Source: an uncultured Phascolarctobacterium sp. (GTDB taxonomy: Bacteria; Bacillota; Negativicutes; Acidaminococcales; Acidaminococcaceae). From it: a DNA stretch of 64,000 bases. The stretch spans positions 6,864 through 70,863 of the forward strand of contig CAAEPE010000038.1 of the NCBI GenBank assembly GCA_900757795.1, written 5' to 3'. Positions 26,893 to 35,910 of this stretch are shown here, in pieces. Made by a program: the position numbers and the translations under genes. Below the pieces are notes generated by a model. That model was not told the DNA's origin, searched no databases, and worked only from the letters and a program-made list of their open reading frames with translations. Within the stretch, counting starts at the first letter, position 1, and each line of letters opens with the position of its first letter.

Positions 26893-27030
26893 TCAAAAAA
26901 TGAAAAGTTTTCAATTTTTTTACTTTTTTATTTTCTAAGCATTTTACTAATTAGCTTTAAAGTATTAAAATATAAGATGAAAAAGTATTGATTTGTTTCT
27001 ACTGAGTTGAATCAACTTTCGGAGGTCATT

Positions 27031-29964
27031 ATGCAGATAGGTTTAGACATTGGCAGTACAACAATAAAAATAGCAGTTTTGGATGATGCCGGTACGCTGT
27101 TGTTCAGCAAATATCAGCGCCATTACAGCCAAATTGCTGCTAAAATTTTAGAATTGCATAAAGAGCTGATGCTTAAATTTCCTACTTTGCGTAAGGCTCG
27201 TTTAGCTATCAGCGGCAGCGCGGGCATAGGTATTGCCGAAAGCTGCGGCTTACAGTTTGTGCAGGAGGTTTTTGCGGAAAAAATCTGCACGGAGAAGCTT
27301 AACCCTCAAACAGATGCGGTTATTGAATTGGGCGGTGAAGACGCTAAGATACTTTTTCTTGGCCGCCATTTTGATGCACGCATGAACGATAGCTGTGCCG
27401 GAGGCACCGGAGCTTTTATTGATCAAATGGCTTCCTTGCTTAATGTAGAAACAACGGAAATGAACGCATTGGCGCAAAAAGCTACTACCAGTTATACTAT
27501 TGCCAGCCGTTGCGGTGTTTTCGCCAAAAGTGACATTCAGCCGCTGCTGAATCAGGGTGCGGCTAAAAGCGATTTAGTGGCTAGTATTTTTCATGCTGTG
27601 GCCAGCCAGGCTGTTACCGGTTTAGCTAAGGGACGGCCTATTGAGGGAAGGGTACTTTATCTTGGCGGACCCTTAACCTTTATGAGCTGTCTGCGCGACA
27701 GCTTTGATAAAATTTTGCAGATTAAAGGCGTATGTCCAAAGAACAGCCTTTATTATGTAGCGATGGGTGCAGCCTTCTGCGCAGAGCACGATGTGGAATT
27801 TGCCGATTTGCCGGCCAAATTAGAGACCGCAAGCAAAGCTCACTGTTTTGAACACATGCCGCCGCTTTTTCAAAATCAAGCTGAATACGACGCTTTTCAT
27901 AAGCGTCATTCCCAAAACGCCGTTACTATTTCTACTCCTGAAAATGCTGGTGAAGCTTTTATCGGCATTGACTCCGGCAGTACCACGATTAAAATTGCCA
28001 TTATGAGTCCTACAGGCGAGCTTTTAGATTCTTTCTATCAAAGCAATAAGGGCAATCCTGTGGTTGCTGTACGCGATTATCTTACTACATTTTATGAAAA
28101 ATATCCTCAGTGCCATATTTTAGCCGGAGCCGTTACCGGTTATGGGGAGGATTTAATTCGTCATGCCTTTGGTATAGATTACGGTATTGTGGAAACCATG
28201 GCGCATTTTTATGCGGCGCAGCATTTAGAGCCTGATGTGGATTTTATTTTGGACATCGGCGGACAGGATATGAAATGCCTTAAAATTCACAACGGCGCTA
28301 TTGATAATATTTTTTTGAACGAAGCCTGCTCCAGCGGCTGCGGCAGCTTTTTACAGACCTTTGCCGAAATACTTGGTTACACTGCCGAAAAATTTGCTAA
28401 AATTGGCCTTTTTGCCGATATGCCCGTGGATTTAGGCAGCCGCTGCACTGTTTTTATGAACAGCAGCGTGAAACAAGCGCAGAAGGACGGAGCTTCTGTT
28501 GCTAATATCAGTGCCGGACTTTCCATAAGTATTGTTAAAAATGCTTTATATAAGGTTATTCGTCCCGGCAGCAAAGCTGCCATTGGTAAGCATATTGTTG
28601 TTCAAGGCGGCACCTTCCTCAACGATTGTGTGCTGCGTGCTTTTGAGCAGGAAATGGGACTGGAGGTTGTAAGACCCAATATAGCGGGACTGATGGGGGC
28701 TTACGGCGCCGCTCTTTATGCTCAACGCCGTTATCACAACAATCAGCGTCCCAGCAGCATTTTAAAACTGACAGATTTAGCAAGCTTTCAGCACACAGTT
28801 AAGGGTGTGACCTGCGGCTTGTGCAATAATCACTGTCATTTGACTGTCAACAGCTTTGCCAGCGGAAAAAAATTTATCAGCGGCAATCGCTGCGAACGTC
28901 CTATTACGCACATGGCGCCTAAGGATGATTTAAATCTTTATCGCCAAAAGCTGGCGCTTTTAAAAAATCTACCTGCTAACGAACAGCCAACTCGCGGCGT
29001 GGTGGGTATTCCTATGGGATTAAATATGTATGAGCTGCTGCCGTTTTGGCAGGGACTTTTGCAGCATCTTGGCTTTAAGGTTGTTACCAGTCCGATTGAA
29101 GACAAAAATATCTATCGCATGGGACAAAATACCATTCCCAGCGATACAGTGTGCTATCCTGCTAAGCTTATGCACGGGCATATAAAATGGTTGCTTGATC
29201 ATGGTGTCGACCATATTTTTTATCCCTGCATGACTTATAATATTTGTGAGCAGGGCACAGAAAACTGTTATAACTGTCCTGTTGTGGCTTATTATCCCGA
29301 AGTGCTGCACGCCAATATGCGCGAATTATCTAAGGCAGATTTTTTCTTTGACTATCTTGGTTTGCTGCACAAAAAGGTTTTAGTGCAGAAGCTTTATGAA
29401 ATGCTGCATAAGGCTTATAGCGATATAACCAAAGAGCAAATAAAAAAAGCTGTGGACGCGGCTTTTGCCGCTTATGATGCTTTTGAAGCGCAGGTCAAGG
29501 AGCGCGGACAGCAAATTATCACGCTGGCGCGCCAGCAGCATAGACCTATCATAGTTATGGCTGGCAGACCTTACCATATTGATCCTAAAGTAAATCATAG
29601 TATCGACCGTTTGATTACAACTATGGGCGCAGCTCTTGTCAGCGAGGATGCAGTCAGCAGCCATGTGACCTCTAAAGACCTAAATACCGATTTACATGTG
29701 CTGAATCAATGGACTTATCATAGTAGACTGTATGCCGCCGCTAAATATGTGGCAGAAAATCCTGATATGCATCTTATTCAGCTGGTAAGCTTTGGCTGCG
29801 GCTGTGATGCTATAACCGCTGACGAATGCCGCCGTATTTTAGAAGAAAACGGACGGATTTATACGCAGATTAAAATAGATGATATTGATAATTTAGGCGC
29901 AGCTAAAATACGCATTCGCAGTCTTTTCTCTGCTGCCGGTTTGTTTGAATTAGATAATAATTAA
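27031..29964 (+). CDS. plsA: Large 2-hydroxyacyl-CoA dehydratase activator-type protein, PlsA-like (plasmalogen synthesis)
   Basis: This 977-residue protein has two ASKHA ATPase modules of the BcrAD/BadFG/HgdC type (GLDIGSTTIK at about 4 with ELGGEDAKI; GIDSGSTTIK at about 312 with DIGGQDMKCLKI and the cluster-binding NEACSSGCGSF), then a DUF2229 region (CGLCNNHC at about 595, GIPMGLNMYELLPFW, FYPCMTYNICEQGTENCYNCP). The partner at 29978 follows 13 bp later. This two-gene layout matches the plsA-plsR operon shown to make plasmalogens in Clostridium perfringens; Negativicutes are known to contain plasmalogens. A wider family of uncharacterised activases has the same domains, so the function is likely but not proven. 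ATG 27031 has GGAGG. Confidence 0.68.
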   Translation: MQIGLDIGSTTIKIAVLDDAGTLLFSKYQRHYSQIAAKILELHKELMLKFPTLRKARLAISGSAGIGIAESCGLQFVQEVFAEKICTEKLNPQTDAVIELGGEDAKILFLGRHFDARMNDSCAGGTGAFIDQMASLLNVETTEMNALAQKATTSYTIASRCGVFAKSDIQPLLNQGAAKSDLVASIFHAVASQAVTGLAKGRPIEGRVLYLGGPLTFMSCLRDSFDKILQIKGVCPKNSLYYVAMGAAFCAEHDVEFADLPAKLETASKAHCFEHMPPLFQNQAEYDAFHKRHSQNAVTISTPENAGEAFIGIDSGSTTIKIAIMSPTGELLDSFYQSNKGNPVVAVRDYLTTFYEKYPQCHILAGAVTGYGEDLIRHAFGIDYGIVETMAHFYAAQHLEPDVDFILDIGGQDMKCLKIHNGAIDNIFLNEACSSGCGSFLQTFAEILGYTAEKFAKIGLFADMPVDLGSRCTVFMNSSVKQAQKDGASVANISAGLSISIVKNALYKVIRPGSKAAIGKHIVVQGGTFLNDCVLRAFEQEMGLEVVRPNIAGLMGAYGAALYAQRRYHNNQRPSSILKLTDLASFQHTVKGVTCGLCNNHCHLTVNSFASGKKFISGNRCERPITHMAPKDDLNLYRQKLALLKNLPANEQPTRGVVGIPMGLNMYELLPFWQGLLQHLGFKVVTSPIEDKNIYRMGQNTIPSDTVCYPAKLMHGHIKWLLDHGVDHIFYPCMTYNICEQGTENCYNCPVVAYYPEVLHANMRELSKADFFFDYLGLLHKKVLVQKLYEMLHKAYSDITKEQIKKAVDAAFAAYDAFEAQVKERGQQIITLARQQHRPIIVMAGRPYHIDPKVNHSIDRLITTMGAALVSEDAVSSHVTSKDLNTDLHVLNQWTYHSRLYAAAKYVAENPDMHLIQLVSFGCGCDAITADECRRILEENGRIYTQIKIDDIDNLGAAKIRIRSLFSAAGLFELDNN

Positions 29965-29977
29965 AGGAGTTTTCTCC

Positions 29978-31222
29978 ATGACAGAAGCCTCTAACAACAA
30001 TTTTGTTCCATTTACAGAAAAAATGCGTAAAACGCATACTATCCTGATCCCCGGTATGCTGCCGCTGCATTTTTCGCTTTTGCGTTCCGCGCTTTCCAGT
30101 TGTGGCTACAAGGCGGAAATTTTGCAAAACACTAGCCGTGATGTGGTCGAAACAGGTCTTAAATATGTAAATAATGATATTTGCTATCCGGCGCTTTTGG
30201 TTATCGGGCAGCTGATTAACGCTTTGGAAAGCGGCAAATACGACTTAAAAAAGACAGCGCTTATTCTTAGCCAAACCGGCGGCGGCTGCCGTGCATCAAA
30301 TTATATTTATTTGCTGCGTAAGGCTTTGGAAAAAGCCGGATTCAGCGATATTCCTGTGATCAGTCTTAATGTTAACGGCTTGGAAAAACAGCCAGGCTTT
30401 CATTTGAACGCTGCCATGCTGCGAAAATTGTTGGCAGCGATTATTTATGGCGATGCGCTGATGTATTTAACTAATAAGGTACGTCCTTATGAGGTTGTAC
30501 AAGGATCGGCCGATGAGCTGGCTGCTAAATGGCTGCTTAAGCTCAACGAAGCTTTTCATACGGGCAGAGCGCAGGTTATGAGCAATATTAAAAAATTTAC
30601 CAAGACCATTGCCGAAGAGTTTGCCAATGTACCTATTACCCTAACTCCTAAAACTAAGGTTGGTATTGTAGGAGAAATTTATATTAAATATGCTGCTTTA
30701 GGCAATAACAATTTAGAAAAATTTTTACAGAAGCAGGATTGTGAATATATGCTGCCCGGTGTTTTGAATTTTATTATGTATTGCGTAGATACCTATCTTA
30801 CAGATTATAAGCTGTATGGCGGCAGCTTTTGGAAATATGGAGCGAATAAAGGCGCTATGTGGTATCTTAAACATTTAGAAAATATTCTCCACCAAGCATT
30901 GAATACGGCTCCGTTTTGTGCGCCTGCTGCGTATGACGAAACTAAAGCTATGGTTAAAGGCGTTATCGGCTACGGCAATAATATGGGCGAGGGTTGGCTG
31001 TTAACTGCCGAAATGTTGGAATTGATTCATAGCGGTTATAATAATATTATTTGCGCTCAGCCTTTTGGCTGCCTGCCTAATCATATTGCCGGACGTGGTA
31101 TGATAAACAAAATTAAGGAAATCAGCGAGGAAGCAAATATTTTGGCTATTGATTATGACGCCAGCGCTTCACGCGTCAATCAGGAAAATCGCATTAAGCT
31201 AATGTTGGCGACTGCGAAGTAA
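29978..31222 (+). CDS. plsR: 2-hydroxyacyl-CoA dehydratase-like protein, PlsR-like
   Basis: This 414-residue protein resembles the C-terminal part of the roughly 1400-residue single-chain activase/dehydratase proteins: NNDICYPALLVIGQ with a conserved cysteine, SQTGGGCRASNY with another, and AQPFGCLPNHIAGRG with a third, which together could hold an iron-sulfur cluster. It is coupled to the plsA-like gene (AGGAG then ATG 29978). As the partner of the ATP-driven activator it would carry out the reductive step that turns an ester into a vinyl ether in lipid. A strong 18-bp terminator follows. Confidence 0.65.
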   Translation: MTEASNNNFVPFTEKMRKTHTILIPGMLPLHFSLLRSALSSCGYKAEILQNTSRDVVETGLKYVNNDICYPALLVIGQLINALESGKYDLKKTALILSQTGGGCRASNYIYLLRKALEKAGFSDIPVISLNVNGLEKQPGFHLNAAMLRKLLAAIIYGDALMYLTNKVRPYEVVQGSADELAAKWLLKLNEAFHTGRAQVMSNIKKFTKTIAEEFANVPITLTPKTKVGIVGEIYIKYAALGNNNLEKFLQKQDCEYMLPGVLNFIMYCVDTYLTDYKLYGGSFWKYGANKGAMWYLKHLENILHQALNTAPFCAPAAYDETKAMVKGVIGYGNNMGEGWLLTAEMLELIHSGYNNIICAQPFGCLPNHIAGRGMINKIKEISEEANILAIDYDASASRVNQENRIKLMLATAK

Positions 31223-31267
31223 AAAACGGTACAGAAAGTATAACAAAAAACTTTCTGTACCGTTTTT
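31222..31267 (+). terminator. Terminator of the plsA-plsR-like operon
   Basis: A perfect 18-bp stem, AAAAACGGTACAGAAAGT with its complement at 31250-31267, ends in T5. Confidence 0.92.
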
Positions 31268-31453
31268 AATTTTAATTTATTATGACATTTAGAAAATTTA
31301 CAAGGTATTTTGTTATTGACTAAATGCGTTTAAATGATATTTTATATGCTTTAAGCATTGTAATATTGATTACATAGCGTTACAATGAGTACGAGGATAA
31401 CTGGTTGTTTAGCTATCTAAAAATACTTAAATCCGGCATAAGGAGTGATAAGC

Positions 31454-32632
31454 ATGAGTATAACATGCAATACGCTTTTACATCAAAATTTTTTTGAGTC
31501 AATTAAGCTTATGGCTGGCAGTAATGGTCTAGACAGAGTTGTTTCGTGGGCCTGCATATGTCAAACGGAAAAAGTATCTTATTATGCGCACAGAGGAGCA
31601 CTTTTATTTATTACGGATATTATTTTGAGTGCGCCTGTATTAAACGATATTCTTGAAGAAGGCATCAAGAAAAATCTTGCCGGTTTAGTAATTATTACTG
31701 ATGATAAATATATTAAAGAAATTCCTGTTTCACTCATGCGAAGAGCTACTGCAGCAAGGTTTCCTATATTTTCCGTGCCGTGGAGTAAAAAAATCATTGA
31801 TATTACTCAATGTATAACTAGGCTAATTATGACCGATCAGCTTAACGCTAACAATATAGTTGATTTCCTAAATTATCTGCTGTTTGCAGATGATACGACT
31901 AAGGATATGCTGCTTAACCGTGCTTTTATAGATCAAATAAGCGTTCCCCGTTATTCTTTTGTTTGTATTTTCACTTCTGCTCCGACAAAAAATATTATTT
32001 TTAACAAAAGCATGCTGCGGCAAAAGGTAGATTTTTACTGTAATATTCATCATATTAACAGCATGTCTATTATTTATGGGAATAATGTTATTCTACTGGC
32101 AGGCGCCAATAATCTACAGGATATTGCTGAAGGCTATACTATGCTTGATGAATACCAAAAAATGCTGAATATTGAAGCTCAAAATACGCTGCAAACAGCT
32201 TTTGGCAATATTTGCGATGATATTAGTAAAATTAAAAATAGTTATCAGGAAGCCAATTTCGCTTTGATTATGTTGAGCCATTTTGTCAACCGACATTGTT
32301 TCCACTATAGTGAATTGGATTTTTATCATCTATTGCAGCAAATTGAAAATGAAAATGAATTGCAAATCTATTGCTGTAATAAATTACAAATTTTGTTTGA
32401 GCAAAATAGCAGATATAAAAATCAGCTATTGAAAACTTTAAAGATTTTTTTAGAGTCGCAAAATAATATCGAAAGAGCGGCACTTGTTTTACACGTGCAT
32501 CGCAATACCGTGGCCTATCGCCTCAAAAAAATCAGCAGTATGCTGCACATAGATTATACAGATAGTAAATGCTGCTTTGAGCTACACTTAGCTATTTTTA
32601 TTAAAGAATATCTTGAAAATAAAATTGTGTAA
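31454..32632 (+). CDS. PucR/CdaR-type transcriptional regulator
   Basis: This 392-residue protein has a PucR-like N-terminal sensor domain (about residues 8-125) and a C-terminal PucR helix-turn-helix (about 330-385: NIERAALVLHVHRNTVAYRLKKI). Such regulators respond to small metabolites. It follows the PlsA/PlsR-like operon but has a separate transcript behind the terminator, and is a candidate binder of the TGCAC palindromes at 26812-26860. ATG 31454 has AGGAG eight bases upstream; the frame could begin at GTG 31445, which overlaps the site. A small inverted repeat TGTAAT-ATTG-ATTACA lies upstream at 31359-31374. Confidence 0.82.
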   Translation: MSITCNTLLHQNFFESIKLMAGSNGLDRVVSWACICQTEKVSYYAHRGALLFITDIILSAPVLNDILEEGIKKNLAGLVIITDDKYIKEIPVSLMRRATAARFPIFSVPWSKKIIDITQCITRLIMTDQLNANNIVDFLNYLLFADDTTKDMLLNRAFIDQISVPRYSFVCIFTSAPTKNIIFNKSMLRQKVDFYCNIHHINSMSIIYGNNVILLAGANNLQDIAEGYTMLDEYQKMLNIEAQNTLQTAFGNICDDISKIKNSYQEANFALIMLSHFVNRHCFHYSELDFYHLLQQIENENELQIYCCNKLQILFEQNSRYKNQLLKTLKIFLESQNNIERAALVLHVHRNTVAYRLKKISSMLHIDYTDSKCCFELHLAIFIKEYLENKIV

Positions 32633-32714
32633 GCGTAAAAATATACAGCCTAGCTTTAATTTTTTACTATTAACTTGATTGTGTATGGATGATGCTTAAC
32701 AACAAAATACTTTA

Positions 32715-32780
32715 TGGTTAATGAACTGCTTGACTTTTGGTTAACCAAGTGATACCCTTTCAATTAGAAGAAGGTTAACT
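32715..32780 (+). promoter_or_regulatory. birA promoter with overlapping GGTTAA operator repeats
   Basis: -35 TTGACT (32730-32735), a 17-bp spacer and -10 TACCCT (32753-32758). The spacer contains the perfect palindrome TTGGTTAACCAA (32737-32748), and further GGTTAA copies lie at 32715 and 32773. GTTAAC is the core of Firmicutes BirA biotin operators, so autoregulation is expected. Confidence 0.7.
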
Positions 32781-32821
32781 AAACGAGTTATTTTGATGAT
32801 AAAAATTGGGAGGCAAAGCTC

Positions 32822-33820
32822 ATGCGTAAGCGTATTTTAGAATTGTTGCGGAATAGCGGCAGCGAGCCTGTCAGCGGTGAAGAAATTTCCCGCCAGCTGG
32901 AGGTTTCCCGCACGGCAATTTGGAAACATATTCAAACTTTAAAAAATGAAGGCTATGATATAGAATCAGTACCAAAAAAAGGTTATATTTTAAAGGAGGT
33001 TCCCAACAGATTATTTCCGCAGGAGATTTTATCTCATTTGCAGACTAAATGGCTTGGGCATAGTATCTGCTATCGTGACAGCATAGATTCTTCTAACAAT
33101 TTAGCGAAAGCGCTGGCTAATGCAGGCTGTGAAAACGGTCTTTTGGTTGTGGCTGAAGAACAGGGTGCAGGCAAAGGACGCCTGTCCCGCGGTTGGATTT
33201 CTCCTTATGCTAAAGGCATTTGGTTCAGCGTAGTTTTAAAGCCGCCGTTTTTACCGCAGGAGGCATCTAAATGTACCTTGCTAGCGGCAGTTGCCGTAGT
33301 TAAGGCTATCAATAAAATTGCCGGTGTTAATGCCGCTATTAAATGGCCCAATGATATTTTGATGCTAGGACGTAAGCTGGTAGGTATTCTTACAGAGATG
33401 AACGCGGAGTTTGGCCATATAAATTATGTTGTTATTGGTATTGGCATTAACACTAACGCAGCTGTGGAGGATTATCCGGAGGAGGTTAAGCCGTTGGCTG
33501 TTTCTATTTGTGATGCTGCGACTGAGCCTTTTACACGTGTGCAGCTTTTGTGCGATATTCTCAAAAATATGGAAGAGCTGTACGAAATTGCAGTGTCGAA
33601 AGGCTTCGCTCCGATTTTTGACGAATGGCGTAAATATTCTTGTACTTTGGGACAAGAGGTTAAGGTTATCGCGCCCGATATGACTTATTTTGGCACGGCA
33701 GAGGATATTGATGAGGAAGGCCTTTTAATCGTGCGCAAGGCTGATGGAACGTTGGAAAAGGTTGTGGCAGGGGATGTTTCAATTCGTCCGGCAGCTGCCA
33801 AAAACGGAGCCTATGCATAA
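32822..33820 (+). CDS. birA: Bifunctional biotin ligase / biotin operon repressor
   Basis: This 332-residue class II BirA has an N-terminal winged helix (residues 1-60, VSGEEISRQLEVSRTAIWKHI), a catalytic domain with the biotinyl-adenylate loop GAGKGRLSRGW (about residue 117) and the core AAIKWPNDILMLGRKLVGIL, and a C-terminal SH3-like domain. It attaches biotin to carboxylase or decarboxylase carrier proteins and represses biotin genes when saturated. GGGAGG precedes ATG 32822. Palindromic GTTAAC sites overlap its promoter. Confidence 0.95.
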   Translation: MRKRILELLRNSGSEPVSGEEISRQLEVSRTAIWKHIQTLKNEGYDIESVPKKGYILKEVPNRLFPQEILSHLQTKWLGHSICYRDSIDSSNNLAKALANAGCENGLLVVAEEQGAGKGRLSRGWISPYAKGIWFSVVLKPPFLPQEASKCTLLAAVAVVKAINKIAGVNAAIKWPNDILMLGRKLVGILTEMNAEFGHINYVVIGIGINTNAAVEDYPEEVKPLAVSICDAATEPFTRVQLLCDILKNMEELYEIAVSKGFAPIFDEWRKYSCTLGQEVKVIAPDMTYFGTAEDIDEEGLLIVRKADGTLEKVVAGDVSIRPAAAKNGAYA

Positions 33821-33842
33821 CCAGAAAAACTTGTAATACTTC

Positions 33843-33870
33843 TTGCATTCTGCTTGCTTTGTGATACAAT
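33843..33870 (+). promoter_or_regulatory. Promoter of coaX
   Basis: -35 TTGCAT (33843-33848), a 16-bp spacer and -10 TACAAT (33865-33870). Confidence 0.65.
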
Positions 33871-33928
33871 AATAAAGGCTCTGAGGCCTATTTTTCAAGC
33901 GGAAGCACAATTCCGAGGAGGATTTAAT

Positions 33929-34705
33929 ATGTTACTTGTAATTGATGTAGGAAATACCAATGTTGTTGCTGGCGTTTTTGATAACAAGGAGTTAAAGGTT
34001 CATTGGCGCTTTTCTACTGACCGGTCCAAAACTGCGGATGAGTTTGGTATTATGCTGCGCAGCATGTTTGATTATACTGACGTGGAAATGGATAAAATTA
34101 ATTCCATTATTATTTCCAGCGTAGTGCCTCCCGTGCTAATTCCCTTGTGCCACATGTGCGAGCGTTATTTTGGCATTAAGCCGATGGTAGTAGGCCCCGG
34201 CATTAAGAATGGTATTTTTATTCGTTACGATAATCCTAAGGAAGTGGGTGCTGACCGTATCGTAAACGCAGTAGCTGCTTTCCATAAATATAGCCATTTA
34301 GGCAGACCCATGATTATTTTGGATTTTGGCACGGCTAACACCTTCTGTGCTCTGCTGCCTACAGGTGAATATCTTGGCGGTGCTATTGCCCCCGGTATTG
34401 GTATTTCTGTGGACGCTTTGTTCCAACGTGCAGCAAAGCTGCCCCGCATTGAGCTGATTAAGCCTAAAACCGTTATCTGCCGCAATACAGTAAATTCCAT
34501 GCAGGCAGGCGCAATTTATGGTTTTGTCGGTCAAATGGAAGGCATTGTCAACCACATGAAAAAGGAATTGGGCGGCGATGCGTTTGTTATTGCTACGGGT
34601 GGTTTTGCCAATACCATGGCATCTGAATCCGACTGCATTGATGTAATCGAGCCTTTCCTGACCTTGGACGGTCTGCGTATTCTTTACGAAAAGAATGCTA
34701 AATAA
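33929..34705 (+). CDS. coaX: Type III pantothenate kinase
   Basis: This 258-residue ASKHA-fold enzyme phosphorylates pantothenate, the first step of coenzyme A synthesis. It is the CoaX type by IDVGNTNVV (phosphate-1), GADRIVNAVAAF, ILDFGTANTF and GGAIAPGIGIS. ATG 33929 has GAGGAGG; the longer frame from 33854 lies within the promoter. birA-coaX adjacency is common in Firmicutes. Confidence 0.96.
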   Translation: MLLVIDVGNTNVVAGVFDNKELKVHWRFSTDRSKTADEFGIMLRSMFDYTDVEMDKINSIIISSVVPPVLIPLCHMCERYFGIKPMVVGPGIKNGIFIRYDNPKEVGADRIVNAVAAFHKYSHLGRPMIILDFGTANTFCALLPTGEYLGGAIAPGIGISVDALFQRAAKLPRIELIKPKTVICRNTVNSMQAGAIYGFVGQMEGIVNHMKKELGGDAFVIATGGFANTMASESDCIDVIEPFLTLDGLRILYEKNAK

Positions 34706-34764
34706 GATTTTAGGAAAGCGTTTTGCATAATGCTTTTACAAAATAATTTGCTTTTGCATAGTTT

Positions 34765-34798
34765 AAGTCCGCTGATTTTTTTGGCGGGCTTTTCTTTA
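34765..34798 (+). terminator. Terminator after coaX
   Basis: AAGTCCGC pairs with GCGGGCTT (one G-U pair), followed by TTTCTTT. Confidence 0.7.
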
Positions 34799-34845
34799 AT
34801 TATATATTTACCTGCTTCATACTAAAAATATCTTGTGGAGTTACT

Positions 34846-35862
34846 ATGAAAATAGGAAAAATAGAATTAGATGCGCCTTTGGCTTTAGCGCCGATGGCCG
34901 GCATTACCGATTTACCCTTTAGAGTGATCTGCCGCCGTTTAGGCTGCGGTATGACCGTTTCTGAAATGGTCAGCGCTAAAGGGCTGCTTTATAAAAATGT
35001 TAAGACTACAGAAATGCTGCGTATAGATACGGCGGAACGACCCACGGCTATCCAGCTTTTTGGCAGCGTGCCCAGCGAATTGGCAGCAGCGGCAAAAATG
35101 GTGCAGGCCAGCGGCGCGGATATTATTGATTTTAATATGGGCTGTCCGGTGCCTAAAATTGTCAACAACGGCGAAGGCTCGGCGCTGATGAAAAATCCGC
35201 AGCTGGCTTACGAAGTGCTGGCTGCTATGGTGGATGCCGTTGACATTCCCGTAACCGTAAAATTTCGCGCCGGCTGGGATGAGGAGCACCGCAACGCGGT
35301 GGAAATAGCTTTAGCTGCCGAACGCGCAGGCGTGGCTGCCGTTGCTGTCCATGGACGCACGCGCCAGCAGTTTTACGAAGGTAAAGCAGACTGGAGTATT
35401 ATTAAAGCGGTAAAGCAGGCTGTCAAGGTGCCTGTTTTTGGTAACGGTGATATTTTTACCGTTGCAGACGGTTTGCGCATGTTTCGAGAAACAGGTGTAG
35501 ACGGCTTAATGATTGGACGCGGTGCCGACGGTAATCCGTGGCTGTTCAGACAGCTGAAAGCGGCGCTTGCCGGCGAAGAAACTCCGCAGGTGACAAGCTT
35601 GGATGAACGGATGAATTTAGCTGCCGAGCATTTGCAGATGCTCATTGATTATAAAGGCGAAGTGATTTCTGTAAAAGAAATGCGCCGTCATATTTCTGCC
35701 TATCTTAAAGGATTGCCCCATGCGGCGGCATTCCGTGGAAGATTTAATCAAGTGGATACGCAGGAGCAGTTTTTAGAGCTGCTCAATGCTTATCGTGAGT
35801 GCGCTTACAGCTATTATGAAAAGGAAAAACATTTAGCAAGCAGCATTGAAGAAAAAAGCTAA
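34846..35862 (+). CDS. dusB: tRNA-dihydrouridine synthase
   Basis: This 338-residue FMN enzyme reduces uridine in tRNA D-loops. The N-terminal TIM barrel begins LALAPMAGITDLPFR, and the catalytic cysteine is in FNMGCPVPKIVNNGEGSALM (near residue 101). GNGDIF and MIGRGADGNPWLF are FMN phosphate-binding strands, and a C-terminal helical domain follows. The position between coaX and greA/lysS fits the DusB group. TGGAG precedes ATG 34846. Confidence 0.93.
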   Translation: MKIGKIELDAPLALAPMAGITDLPFRVICRRLGCGMTVSEMVSAKGLLYKNVKTTEMLRIDTAERPTAIQLFGSVPSELAAAAKMVQASGADIIDFNMGCPVPKIVNNGEGSALMKNPQLAYEVLAAMVDAVDIPVTVKFRAGWDEEHRNAVEIALAAERAGVAAVAVHGRTRQQFYEGKADWSIIKAVKQAVKVPVFGNGDIFTVADGLRMFRETGVDGLMIGRGADGNPWLFRQLKAALAGEETPQVTSLDERMNLAAEHLQMLIDYKGEVISVKEMRRHISAYLKGLPHAAAFRGRFNQVDTQEQFLELLNAYRECAYSYYEKEKHLASSIEEKS

Positions 35863-35910
35863 ATATGTTACAATAATATTTTGTTAAAGAGTATTTAGGG
35901 AGCTTAGATT

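Noticed and set aside
26681..26914. A 77-codon minus-strand frame reading through the palindromes
   Set aside because: It is low in complexity (Lys, Phe, Asn), covers the promoter and palindrome region, and overlaps the start of the next gene.
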